Source: Desulfuromusa sp.
GTDB lineage: Bacteria; Desulfobacterota; Desulfuromonadia; Desulfuromonadales; Geopsychrobacteraceae
Assembly: GCA_029933365.1 (NCBI GenBank)
Contig: JAOZOH010000007.1
Span: 1-45,410, forward strand
Reading direction: 5' to 3'
Length of the DNA stretch: 45,410 bases
This document shows positions 25,644 through 33,693 of the stretch, in pieces. The notes beneath the pieces were generated by a model. That model ran no database searches. It worked only from the letters and a program-made list of their open reading frames with translations, and had not been told where the DNA came from. A program made the position numbers and the translations under genes. How positions within the stretch are numbered: the stretch's first letter is position 1; each line of letters opens with the position of its first letter.

Positions 25644-27003
25644 AAAATTTGAAGCGGAAAATATGGCAACTGCACTCAAGCAGGTGAGACAAACTCTCGG
25701 TTCTGAGGCATTGATATTATCGACCCGGACCCTTGGCAAAAAGGGGTTGGGTGTCCTCGGCAAGCAGATCATTGAGGTGACTGCCGCGATAGAATCACCG
25801 GCGATGAAAAATGGTTTTCGCAAAGCGGTGCCCAATACAGCACCTAAAACGGCAACCCTTGGGAAGATTCCTGCTGCTTATGGCGGTCGGGTAGAAACCT
25901 TGGAAGATGAGCAAGTTTCTCTGTCAAAGGCAGCGACAAGTCAAAATATAGAAGTTAAAGGGAGTCCGCTCGAAGATGAAGTTCGACAACTGCGTTCGCA
26001 ACTGGAAGCACAGAATGTCAATCAGCTGCAGGCGGAGCTCAACCAGCTCAAGGAACTGATGCAGCAGTTGGCGCAGGCACAACAGGAGAGCCGAGTTGAA
26101 GCGGTTTTCAATCCGGAGTCGCAACCGGTTCAACTTCCCCTGAATTCGCATCAGCAACAAGTGGTTCCAATGCCCCAATTAAAGACCCCGGTGGAGCAGT
26201 CTCTTGAAGATCTACACGATATTCTGCTAGAGCGGGGTATCGATCGTGAATCGGCTGCAACAATTGCCCGCTTTGCTGCGCCAAAGATGAATGAAAGACA
26301 ACGCCGTGAGCTCGGTCCATGTCGGGAATTTCTGACCACAACAGTTGCTAAGCTGGTGCAGACAACCGGGCCGCTTTGGTCACCTGGTGATCCGCAGAAA
26401 CGTATTTCCCTGATTGGCGCAACTGGCGTTGGGAAAACCACCACAATCGCCAAGCTGGCAGCAGAAGCAATCACTCAAAGTGGTGCCCGAGTTGTGTTGG
26501 TCACGATTGATACCTACCGGATCGCAGCGGTTGAGCAGTTGAAAGTTTACGGTGAGATTATGGGACTGGCAGTTGAAGTTGTGCTGTCTCCAGAACAGTT
26601 GCAGGAAGCTTTCCGCCGTCACCGTGATAAAGATCTTATTCTGGTTGACACTGCTGGGCGTAGCCCACGTGATCAGGCACAGATTGAAGAATTGAACCAA
26701 TTCCTGGGTACAGGGTCGAAGGTTGAAAATTGTCTGGTGCTGGCAGCGCCAACCGAAGAACGTTTGCAGCAGAAGACTCTGGAATCTTTTAGTTCACTTC
26801 CCTTGTCACGATTGATTTTTACCAAAATAGACGAAACCGATCGTTGCGCCGCTCTGATCAATGTGCCGATTCGGAGCAATCTGCCACTGGCCTACCTGAC
26901 CAATGGTCAACAGGTTCCAGAGGATTTGCTGCGAGCAGAACCAAAAATAGTTGCTGACCTGGTCATGGGGACAGCTGAAGAATTACGGAAGGTAGCAGTA
27001 TGA
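25633..27003 (+). CDS. flhF: Flagellar SRP-like GTPase FlhF
   Basis: FlhF sets the location and number of polar flagella. The 456-residue protein has the FlhF N-terminal segment (MLVRKFEAENMATALKQVR), a long Gln/Glu-rich B region, and the SRP-type NG domain. The G1 loop GATGVGKTT is at 262-270, DTYRIAAVEQLKVYGEI follows, and the G3 segment is DTAGRS. It overlaps flhA at the 5' end and flhG at the 3' end, so translation is coupled. The presence of FlhF with FlhG suggests polar flagellation (inference). Confidence 0.96.
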   Translation: MLVRKFEAENMATALKQVRQTLGSEALILSTRTLGKKGLGVLGKQIIEVTAAIESPAMKNGFRKAVPNTAPKTATLGKIPAAYGGRVETLEDEQVSLSKAATSQNIEVKGSPLEDEVRQLRSQLEAQNVNQLQAELNQLKELMQQLAQAQQESRVEAVFNPESQPVQLPLNSHQQQVVPMPQLKTPVEQSLEDLHDILLERGIDRESAATIARFAAPKMNERQRRELGPCREFLTTTVAKLVQTTGPLWSPGDPQKRISLIGATGVGKTTTIAKLAAEAITQSGARVVLVTIDTYRIAAVEQLKVYGEIMGLAVEVVLSPEQLQEAFRRHRDKDLILVDTAGRSPRDQAQIEELNQFLGTGSKVENCLVLAAPTEERLQQKTLESFSSLPLSRLIFTKIDETDRCAALINVPIRSNLPLAYLTNGQQVPEDLLRAEPKIVADLVMGTAEELRKVAV

Positions 27004-27899
27004 TGAACGGAACCATAGATCAAGCCGGAACCTTGCGGAACATGCGGGATCAATTGGATGAGACTGCAGCAGAAATACAGATGCCGGCAACCCGGGTTTT
27101 GTCAATCACCAGCGGAAAAGGTGGGGTTGGAAAAACGGCTGTTGTTTCAAATATTGCTGTTGCTTTGGCCAAGCAGGGGAAAAAGGTTCTGATTATCGAT
27201 GCCGACCTTGGGTTGGCAAACATTGATGTGGTTCTTGGTATTTCTCCAGATTATAATCTCAACCATTTTTTTAATGGTGAACGAACTTTGGCAGAGGTGA
27301 TGGTTGAGGGTCCTCACGGGTTAAAAATCCTTCCCGCTGGATCTGGAGTCCAGCAATACACCCGGCTGGATGGTCAACTGAAGATGCGGCTGATTGATTC
27401 ACTGGATGCCCTCGAAGAACATTTTGACGTGGTATTGATCGATACCGAAGCGGGGATCTCCGATAACGTCACCTATTTCAATGTCGCTGCCCAAGATATT
27501 CTGGTGGTGACGACCCCGGAACCGACCGCTATTACCGATGCCTATGCTTTGATGAAATTACTCTCGACCCAATATCATCAAAAACGTTTTCTGTTGGCGG
27601 TTAATTCAGTTCGAGGAGCGGACGAGGGGCTGGATGTGTTTGAGAAGTTGACCATGGTTTCGGGTCGCTATCTGGATATCTTTCTCGACTATCTTGGCTG
27701 TATTCCCTTTGATAAAAAAATGCATGAATCGGTGCGTCAACAGCAAGTGATGGTTGATCTCTATCCAGAGCATAAAGTAGCAAAGTCTTTTAATTCCCTG
27801 GCGAAAACTTTGCTGGATGCTCCGATTGACAATCAGGCACAGGGAACCCTGCAATTTTTCTGGAAGCAATTTCTCGGAGTCAATACGGAGGCGAGTTGA
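27000..27899 (+). CDS. flhG: MinD/ParA-like flagellar number regulator FlhG (FleN)
   Basis: FlhG is an ATPase that restrains flagellar number, working against FlhF. The 299-residue protein has the deviant Walker A SGKGGVGKT (38-46), the Walker A' strand VLIIDADLGLANIDVVLG, and the MinD-like VVLIDTEAGISDNVTYF. TPEPTAITDAYALMKLL follows. Tandem ATGs (27000, 27003) overlap the flhF stop. No DNA-binding domain is visible. In Pseudomonas and Vibrio, FleN/FlhG also dampens the sigma-54 activator FleQ/FlrA; whether that applies here is unknown. Confidence 0.95.
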   Translation: MMNGTIDQAGTLRNMRDQLDETAAEIQMPATRVLSITSGKGGVGKTAVVSNIAVALAKQGKKVLIIDADLGLANIDVVLGISPDYNLNHFFNGERTLAEVMVEGPHGLKILPAGSGVQQYTRLDGQLKMRLIDSLDALEEHFDVVLIDTEAGISDNVTYFNVAAQDILVVTTPEPTAITDAYALMKLLSTQYHQKRFLLAVNSVRGADEGLDVFEKLTMVSGRYLDIFLDYLGCIPFDKKMHESVRQQQVMVDLYPEHKVAKSFNSLAKTLLDAPIDNQAQGTLQFFWKQFLGVNTEAS

Positions 27900-28657
27900 T
27901 GACTTTCAGTAACGGCTATGGCCCGCCGGGAGCGGCGGAGCGGGAGAAAATGATTGAATCGCATCTATCTCTGGTCGACTTTCTGGTTGATCGGATGATG
28001 ACCCAGGTTCCTGCGTTTGTCAGTCGCGACGATATCCGCAGTGCTGCTCTGATGGGATTAATGGATGCATCCAATCGTTTCGATCCACGCCGTGGAGTTC
28101 TATTTAAAACATTTGCCGAACGGCGAATACGTGGTGCTGTTTTTGATGAGGTGCGGCGGATGGACTGGTTTTCTAGAACTCTACGCGAAAAGCAGTCGCG
28201 GTTAGCTAAAGTGACAGACTCATTGGGAAAACAACTCGGTCGTGCTCCTGAAGATCCGGAACTGGCAGAAGAACTGGACATGAGCCTGGATGATTTCCGT
28301 GAATTACAACTTCAGGTCAGCCAGTTGGGGACTATCAGCCTGAATGAAAGCCTGGATAATGACGAAGATTCAGGGAAAACCTTCATCGATAATCTTGTCG
28401 ACAGCAAACAAGCCAGTGTTCAGGAACGGATGGAAGCTAACGAACTGACCGGGGAATTGGCTGGCTATCTGGAGCAGCTTTCTGAAAAAGAGCGTCTGGT
28501 TGTTGCCCTTCTTTATTATGAAGAGTTGTCACAAAAAGAAATTTCTGAAGTTCTTGAACTTTCGGAAGGGCGCATTTCCCAATTGCACAGTCAAGCTTTA
28601 GGGAAACTTAAAATTAAGATGAAGCGCAGCATCAACGCTCTGCGCTCGGAGGACTAG
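27899..28657 (+). CDS. fliA: Flagellar sigma factor FliA (sigma-28)
   Basis: FliA directs RNA polymerase to late flagellar and chemotaxis genes. The ATG at 27899 lies seven bases after GGAGG and is chosen over an in-frame TTG at 27896, giving 252 residues. Region 2 (SLVDFLVDRMMTQVP, ALMGLMDASNRFDPRRGVLFKTFAERRIRGAVFDEVRRMDW) and region 3 are visible. Region 4, with helix-turn-helix YYEELSQKEISEVLELSEGRISQLHSQAL, is also clear. Its start overlaps the flhG stop. No flgM anti-sigma gene is in the window. Confidence 0.96.
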   Translation: MTFSNGYGPPGAAEREKMIESHLSLVDFLVDRMMTQVPAFVSRDDIRSAALMGLMDASNRFDPRRGVLFKTFAERRIRGAVFDEVRRMDWFSRTLREKQSRLAKVTDSLGKQLGRAPEDPELAEELDMSLDDFRELQLQVSQLGTISLNESLDNDEDSGKTFIDNLVDSKQASVQERMEANELTGELAGYLEQLSEKERLVVALLYYEELSQKEISEVLELSEGRISQLHSQALGKLKIKMKRSINALRSED

Positions 28658-28659
28658 AA

Positions 28660-29031
28660 ATGGCTGGCGGACAGCTGCCCCTGTTATTGATCGGGTCGAT
28701 AGCCCTGTTGGCATTCTTGATCGGATTCTGGCAGCTGCGCATCTTGCGGAAGTTAGGTCGCGAATTGCGTGAAGTTCGGCAACGATTGTTGGAAGTGGAA
28801 GTCCAACGAGAGCAGGAACCCAATTTCTCGGAGAGCCTAGGCCGGGTTGAGCGCAAACAAAAGGGAGTTGAAACCCCTCGCAGTAGTGCCGAAAAATATC
28901 GTTACGTTGCTGCTCTGGCTCATCAAGGGGTCGACGCGAAAGGGATTGCCGCTGCTTTGCAAATGGCTCCGGTAGAAGTTGAACAACTGCTGCAGCTGGC
29001 ACAGTTGAAACAGCAGGTTCACGAGCAGTAG
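28660..29031 (+). CDS. Small membrane-anchored protein, DUF2802-like
   Basis: The 123-residue product has one N-terminal membrane helix (about 7-25, LLLIGSIALLAFLIGFWQL), then a basic coiled coil (about 28-65). A C-terminal helical domain reads YRYVAALAHQGVDAKGIAAALQMAPVEVEQLLQLAQL. This last part resembles the DUF2802 family and looks like a helix-turn-helix-type fold. Small proteins of this kind follow fliA or the chemotaxis genes in many flagellar clusters; no function is established. It starts two bases after the fliA stop, with GGAGG overlapping the end of fliA. Confidence 0.7.
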   Translation: MAGGQLPLLLIGSIALLAFLIGFWQLRILRKLGRELREVRQRLLEVEVQREQEPNFSESLGRVERKQKGVETPRSSAEKYRYVAALAHQGVDAKGIAAALQMAPVEVEQLLQLAQLKQQVHEQ

Positions 29032-29032
29032 G

Positions 29033-29051
29033 GGCAGATCTCAGGTCTGCC
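29033..29051 (+). other. Short stem-loop ahead of flgF
   Basis: GGCAGA (29033-29038) and TCTGCC (29046-29051) form a 6-bp stem with a seven-base loop, followed by the palindrome CCTCCGGAGG (29050-29059). There is no T-tract. It lies in the 98-base gap between the DUF2802-like gene and flgF and may attenuate or process the transcript. No sigma-54 or clear sigma-28 site was found in this gap. Confidence 0.4.
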
Positions 29052-29129
29052 TCCGGAGGTTATTTGTCGGTTAAAGATTCTGAGATATAAGGTCGACAAG
29101 CAGATGTCGGTAAAAAGAGGAGAAACAAG

Positions 29130-29858
29130 ATGTCAAGCGGTAAATACTCAGCAATATCAGGAGCGGTTGCACGAATGCAAATGCTTGAAAACATCAGCGA
29201 GCATCTCGCATCGGCAAAAGTCCCTGGTTATAAAAAAGGGATGATCGCATTTGAGGCAAGGTTGGGGGAGGCAACTTCGGGAATGGCAACCAAAGGAACC
29301 AATTATACCCGGTTGACCGAACAGAAAATCGATTTTACTCCAGGGGAAGTGGAACATAGCGGTGATCCTCTTGATCTCGCAATCAATGGTGATGGTTTTT
29401 TTCAGATTCAGCGACCAGACGGTACTTTTGGTTACGCTCGCAAAGGAAATTTTGAACTCAATGGTGAAGGGAAATTGATTGATACAAATGGTTTTCCTGT
29501 GATGGGAGCTGAGGGTGGAGAAATTATTCTGCCACAGTCTAATGTTAATATTTCGCTGGATGGCTCAATCTGGGATGGCGATACTCTCGTTGGCCAGGTG
29601 GGATTATTCCGTTTTGAAGATACATCAGTACTGCAGCGAGCTGGAGGGGAGATGTTTGCCCCAATCGATAATGCCCAACCGGAAGCACATCCAAACCCGA
29701 AAATGTCTCAGCAATACCTTGAAACCTCTAATGTCGATATGATGAAAACAATGACACGGATGACCTCAAATCTGCGGGCCTTTGAAGCAACCCAGAAAGC
29801 ATTGAAAATTTATAGCGATATGGGTGCCAAAGCCGCAGAAATCGGTTTGGTTCAATAA
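29130..29858 (+). CDS. flgF: Flagellar basal-body rod protein FlgF
   Basis: FlgF is a proximal rod subunit. The 242-residue protein has the FlgE/F/G fold with GDPLDLAINGDGFFQIQRPDG and a C-terminal helix ETSNVDMMKTMTRMTSNLRAFEATQK. The N-terminal motif is degenerate: ENISEHLASAKVPGYKKG stands where most rod proteins have NNLANxxTxGYK. That divergence, plus the place just before flgG, identifies it as FlgF. AGAGGAGA is the ribosome binding site. Confidence 0.92.
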   Translation: MSSGKYSAISGAVARMQMLENISEHLASAKVPGYKKGMIAFEARLGEATSGMATKGTNYTRLTEQKIDFTPGEVEHSGDPLDLAINGDGFFQIQRPDGTFGYARKGNFELNGEGKLIDTNGFPVMGAEGGEIILPQSNVNISLDGSIWDGDTLVGQVGLFRFEDTSVLQRAGGEMFAPIDNAQPEAHPNPKMSQQYLETSNVDMMKTMTRMTSNLRAFEATQKALKIYSDMGAKAAEIGLVQ

Positions 29859-29903
29859 ATATAGCTCAAGGCGAATTACGCCAGGAAAGAAGGAGTCAGA
29901 TAT

Positions 29904-30689
29904 ATGATTAGAGCACTTTGGACCGCAGCGAGCGGGATGCAATCACAACAAGTTAACATGGATGTCATTGCCAACAACCTGGCCAACGTCAACAGTTCTG
30001 GTTTTAAAAAGAGCCGCGCTGATTTTCAGGATATCCTCTACCAGACCGCCAAGGCGGCTGGAACTGGCGGAACAGGTGCGGAAGTCCCCACCGGTGTTCA
30101 GGTTGGTCTTGGCTCCAGGGTGGCTGCCGTACAGAAAGTGTTTACCACCGGTGATTTTCAGCAGACTGAAAATGAGTTGGATATGGCGATTGAAGGACCC
30201 GGGTTTTTTCAAGTGACCCTTCCTGATGGAAGTGATGCTTACACTCGTTCTGGAGCGATGAAAAAAGATAGTACCGGGAGGCTGGTCACCTCTGATGGTT
30301 ATCCAGTTGTTCCGGAGATCGTGATTCCAGAAGGTTCCACTTCGATCTCGATTGGTAGTGGTGGCACAGTAGATGTTCTTCTGGATGGTGAAAGTAGCTC
30401 GACACAAGTGGGAAACATTGAACTGATTCGCTTTGCCAATCCTTCCGGACTGAGCAGTCTGGGACGCAATCTCTACGCAGAAACACCAACAACCGGCACA
30501 CCATCATCTGGAACTCCAGGGGAAGAAGGTTTTGGAACGCTGTCGCAGGGTTTTCTGGAAGGCTCCAACGTCAACATTATGGAAGAGATGGTTAATATGA
30601 TTGCCGGGCAACGCGCTTACGAAGTCAATTCCAAAGCGATTAAAACTGCAGATGAAATGTTGCAGATGACCAGTGGACTGGTCAGATAA
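29904..30689 (+). CDS. flgG: Flagellar distal rod protein FlgG
   Basis: FlgG builds the distal rod that crosses the peptidoglycan and outer membrane. The 261-residue length is exact for the family. It starts [20 protein letters not shown], with [21 protein letters not shown] at about 21-41, the rod-specific [13 protein letters not shown] region, and [14 protein letters not shown]. The C-terminal helix is [29 protein letters not shown] site lies upstream. flgA follows ten bases after the stop. Confidence 0.98.
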   Translation: MIRALWTAASGMQSQQVNMDVIANNLANVNSSGFKKSRADFQDILYQTAKAAGTGGTGAEVPTGVQVGLGSRVAAVQKVFTTGDFQQTENELDMAIEGPGFFQVTLPDGSDAYTRSGAMKKDSTGRLVTSDGYPVVPEIVIPEGSTSISIGSGGTVDVLLDGESSSTQVGNIELIRFANPSGLSSLGRNLYAETPTTGTPSSGTPGEEGFGTLSQGFLEGSNVNIMEEMVNMIAGQRAYEVNSKAIKTADEMLQMTSGLVR

Positions 30690-30699
30690 AGGATAAAAA

Positions 30700-31422
30700 A
30701 TGAAATATCTGCTTTGTCTATTGCTGATTTTATTGACTCCGATCATAGTTTATGGGGCAATACAGCAACCTGCTGCCAAAACCAGTCAGCTGATTGATCA
30801 ACAGGAAATGAAGCAGATTTTTGGTGATTATCTGGCTGAGCAATCGATGTTGTTGCCGCATGTTGACCTCCGTTTTAAGTCGATGAATTTACCCAAACCC
30901 TATCAGATCCCGGCGGGGCGGATTACCCATCAAGTGATTCCTGCTAAACCAGGTGTTATCGGCAGCCGGCGAATGACTTTGATGACTCGGGTTGACGGGC
31001 AAATCGTCAGTAATCAATCGGTGCGAGTCGAGCTGGAAGCACTGGCTGAAATAGTTGTCTCGGCTGGGGGATTGCGGCGCGGAGATGTGCTTGATAATGA
31101 AAATATCGAATTGCGTTATCAGGATATTTCCAGAGTCAAAAATCCGATTTACTCTATTACAGAAATTGTTGGTAAGCGCTTGAAACGTTCAGTACGCCTG
31201 GGTGAACCATTACAGAAAAATCAGGTAGAGTTTCCTCCGGTGATTAAGCGAGGCGAGAGGGTGGTCATCCAGGCAAAAAGTCAGGGGTTCATGCTGACTG
31301 CCGCAGGGGAAGCAAAGCAGGATGGACGAACTGGTGAGGCGATCAGGGTGCTGAATAGCAACTCCCGTAAGGAAATTCTCTGTCAGGTGGTTGCCCCTGG
31401 GCTGGTAAAGGTGGAGTTTTAA
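30700..31422 (+). CDS. flgA: P-ring assembly chaperone FlgA
   Basis: FlgA is the periplasmic chaperone for P-ring protein FlgI. The 240-residue protein has a signal peptide (about 1-19, ending IIVYGAIQ) and a C-terminal SAF domain. SAF-type features are VVSAGGLRRGDVLDNENIELRY, IVGKRLKRSVRLGEPLQKNQVE and the terminal GEAIRVLNSNSRKEILCQVV. AAAGGATAA is the ribosome binding site. It sits with flgH and flgI, the ring genes it serves. Confidence 0.93.
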   Translation: MKYLLCLLLILLTPIIVYGAIQQPAAKTSQLIDQQEMKQIFGDYLAEQSMLLPHVDLRFKSMNLPKPYQIPAGRITHQVIPAKPGVIGSRRMTLMTRVDGQIVSNQSVRVELEALAEIVVSAGGLRRGDVLDNENIELRYQDISRVKNPIYSITEIVGKRLKRSVRLGEPLQKNQVEFPPVIKRGERVVIQAKSQGFMLTAAGEAKQDGRTGEAIRVLNSNSRKEILCQVVAPGLVKVEF

Positions 31423-31423
31423 A

Positions 31424-32116
31424 ATGGTGAAAAATATATTTTTATTAATTTTGACAGTTCTGCTACTGGGTGCTTGTGCCGGGCCTGCATCAAGGGTCGA
31501 TTTAAACGATGTTGAACCGATTACCCCGATAATTACTGAACCCGCACCGCCACAGACCGCAGGATCTCTGTGGACTGAAAGCCGCGGTGGCATGTTTGTC
31601 GATATGAAGGGGCGTACTGTTGGTGACATTATTACAGTGGTCATCGTCGAAAATGCGAGTGCAAGCAAAGAAGCAACGACAGAAACTGATCGCAAAAGTA
31701 CCATGTCTGCCGGGATTACAAATCTTCTGGGACTGGAGAAATATATCGGCCAATTGGGCAATGATGCGATCAATAATGCTTCTTTGATTAATGCAACGAC
31801 AGAGAATGATTTTGAAGGTGGAGGAAAAACCGCGCGTAAGGAAACGTTAACTGCAACCCTGACGACCCAAGTGATTGAAGTTTTACCAAATGGTAATTTG
31901 AGAATTGAAGGGAATAAAACCGTTACTGTGAACAACGAGATGCAGATTGTTAAACTCAGCGGAATTGTTCGTTCGGCGGATGTATCACCACGCAATATTG
32001 TCGATTCAAAAAATATCCTTAACGCTCGGATTGCCTACGTTGGTGAGGGTGTTATCAGCGATAAACAGCAGCAGGGTTGGCTGGTCCGTGCTTTAGATCA
32101 GGTCTGGCCATTTTAG
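31424..32116 (+). CDS. flgH: Flagellar L-ring lipoprotein FlgH
   Basis: FlgH forms the L ring in the outer membrane. The 230-residue precursor has a lipoprotein signal with lipobox LLGAC and acylated cysteine C18. Family motifs are SLWTESRGGMFVDMKGRTVGDIITVVIVE, ATLTTQVIEVLPNGNLRIEGNKTVTVNNE and SGIVRSADVSPRNIVDSKNILNARIAY. It starts one base after the flgA stop. A 165-base gap with a structured element separates it from flgI. Confidence 0.97.
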   Translation: MVKNIFLLILTVLLLGACAGPASRVDLNDVEPITPIITEPAPPQTAGSLWTESRGGMFVDMKGRTVGDIITVVIVENASASKEATTETDRKSTMSAGITNLLGLEKYIGQLGNDAINNASLINATTENDFEGGGKTARKETLTATLTTQVIEVLPNGNLRIEGNKTVTVNNEMQIVKLSGIVRSADVSPRNIVDSKNILNARIAYVGEGVISDKQQQGWLVRALDQVWPF

Positions 32117-32122
32117 AGGTAA

Positions 32123-32242
32123 AGACTGATGAAAAACGCCCGTCTACGGCGTTGCTCTCAGTTCGAGTTAACAGCGTACTTTTAGTACGCTTTATTCCTC
32201 GGACTTTCGGGCGCCTTGTATCCAGGCATTTTTGATCAGTCT
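32123..32242. repeat. Structured 120-bp intergenic element with 18-bp inverted ends
   Basis: The ends AGACTGATGAAAAACGCC (32123-32140) and GGCATTTTTGATCAGTCT (32225-32242) are inverted repeats, 16 of 18 matching. Near the centre is a perfect 8-bp hairpin, AGCGTACT (32173-32180) and AGTACGCT (32184-32191). Each arm can also fold locally: AACGCC with GGCGTT on the left, GCCT with AGGC on the right. No reading frame fills it. The layout suits a MITE- or REP-like repeat or a structured RNA in the flgH-flgI message. Genome copy number cannot be judged here. Confidence 0.7.
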
Positions 32243-32281
32243 GGACAAAGATAAGGTGAAAATTGATACAGGAGCACCAAA

Positions 32282-33391
32282 ATGAAAGATTTTACCCATA
32301 AAATAATTATTGCATTGCTGATTCTCTGGGGAGTTGTCCTTCTCTCTACAGCAGAAGCCTCCCGAATTAAGGAACTGGCTAAGCTGGAGGGGGTGCGTTC
32401 CAACCAGTTGATCGGTTATGGTTTGGTGGTCGGTCTCAACGGAACTGGCGATAGTGCCAGTACCCGGTTCACTGTTCAATCGCTGGTCAGTATGATGGAA
32501 CGCCTTGGTGTGACCGTCAATCCTGCTACAGTTAAGGTCGACAATGTCGCAGCTGTCGTTGTTACTGCCGATCTTCCCCCCTTTGCCCGAACCGGAAATA
32601 CCATTGATGTCTCGGTCTCTTCGATTGGCGATGCAGAGAATCTGGCTGGTGGCACGTTGTTAATGACCCCGTTAAAGGCAGCAGATGGGAAATATTATGC
32701 TGTCGCTCAGGGTTCGATGGTGGTTGGTTCGCTGGCGTTTGGAGGTGAGGCAGCCAAGGTGCAGAAAAATCATCCGACCGCCGCTAGAATCCCGGATGGA
32801 GCGTTAGTTGAACGAGAGGTTCCTTTTGTTTTTGGTGAGGGATCTGAGCTGAATTATCGCTTGAAAGATTCTGATTTTACGACGGTTTCGCGAATGAGTG
32901 AAGCGGTCAACCAACATTTTGGCGGAACTCCGGCTCGTTCTCTCGATGCTGGATTGATGCAGGTTATCATCCCCGATTCTTATCAGGATAGAGTTGTAGA
33001 GTTTGCTGCGGAATTGGAGCATTTGACGGTTATCCCAGATACTCTGGCTCGAATCGTTGTCAATGAAAAAACTGGCACCATCGTTATGGGTGAAGGGGTC
33101 AGAATCTCTACCGTCGCCGTTTCTCATGGCAATTTAAATCTGGTGATCAGTGAGCAAACCAACGTTTCGCAACCGAATGCTTTCGCTGAAGGTGAGACTG
33201 TGGCAACACCAGAAACTGATATTGGTGTGGTAGAAGAAGCAGGAAATTTGGTTGTATTGGAACAGGGAGTCAGTATTGGTGATGTGGCTGCTGCGCTGAA
33301 TGCGATTGGTGCAACTCCACGTGATTTGATTGCCATTTTCCAGGCGATTAAAGCTTCTGGGGCACTTTACGCAGATCTGGTGGTATTGTGA
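32282..33391 (+). CDS. flgI: Flagellar P-ring protein FlgI
   Basis: FlgI forms the periplasmic P ring around the rod. The 369-residue precursor has a signal peptide (about 1-26, ending AEASRIKEL). The highly conserved SNQLIGYGLVVGLNGTGDS lies at about 40-58, and further family motifs are FARTGNTIDVSVSSIGDAENLAGGTL, GTIVMGEGVRISTVAVSHGNL and ALNAIGATPRDLIAIFQAIKASGAL. CAGGAGC is the ribosome binding site. Its stop overlaps the flgJ start. Confidence 0.97.
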   Translation: MKDFTHKIIIALLILWGVVLLSTAEASRIKELAKLEGVRSNQLIGYGLVVGLNGTGDSASTRFTVQSLVSMMERLGVTVNPATVKVDNVAAVVVTADLPPFARTGNTIDVSVSSIGDAENLAGGTLLMTPLKAADGKYYAVAQGSMVVGSLAFGGEAAKVQKNHPTAARIPDGALVEREVPFVFGEGSELNYRLKDSDFTTVSRMSEAVNQHFGGTPARSLDAGLMQVIIPDSYQDRVVEFAAELEHLTVIPDTLARIVVNEKTGTIVMGEGVRISTVAVSHGNLNLVISEQTNVSQPNAFAEGETVATPETDIGVVEEAGNLVVLEQGVSIGDVAAALNAIGATPRDLIAIFQAIKASGALYADLVVL

Positions 33392-33687
33392 TGGAGGCAC
33401 GAATCGATTCCGCACAATTGCTCAGCCAGGCGACAACACAAACACCGAAAGCCCCTAAAGGACGGGATCCGGAAAAGCTGAAAGAGGCAGCTCAGCAGTT
33501 TGAAGCAATCTTTATTCAGCAGATGTTTAAAGAAATGCGTAAAACTGTTCCTGACGATGGATTGATTCAGCGTGGTAACGCTGACGATATTTATTCACAG
33601 CTACAGGATCTTGAAGCGGCAAAAATTACTGCTCAGCAGGGTGGAATCGGTCTGGCTGAGATGATGATGCAGCAGCTGATGAAGTAG
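33391..33687 (+). CDS. flgJ: Rod-binding protein, FlgJ N-terminal domain only
   Basis: This 98-residue protein corresponds to the rod-capping half of FlgJ: LKEAAQQFEAIFIQQMFKEMRKTVPDDGLI, then YSQLQDLEAAKITAQQGGIGLAEMMMQQL. The C-terminal muramidase domain of enterobacterial FlgJ (about 313 residues in total) is absent, as in many alpha-, delta- and epsilonproteobacteria. A separate wall hydrolase must therefore open the peptidoglycan. The ATG overlaps the flgI stop (TGATG); a GTG three bases upstream is also possible. It is the last flagellar gene here and ends six bases from the convergent MFS gene. Confidence 0.9.
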   Translation: MEARIDSAQLLSQATTQTPKAPKGRDPEKLKEAAQQFEAIFIQQMFKEMRKTVPDDGLIQRGNADDIYSQLQDLEAAKITAQQGGIGLAEMMMQQLMK

Positions 33688-33693
33688 GTTTAT

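Noticed and set aside
28997..29016. TGGCACAGTTGAAAC as a third sigma-54 promoter ahead of flgF
   Set aside because: The -12 GC is missing at the required ten-base spacing, and the site lies inside the DUF2802-like coding sequence.
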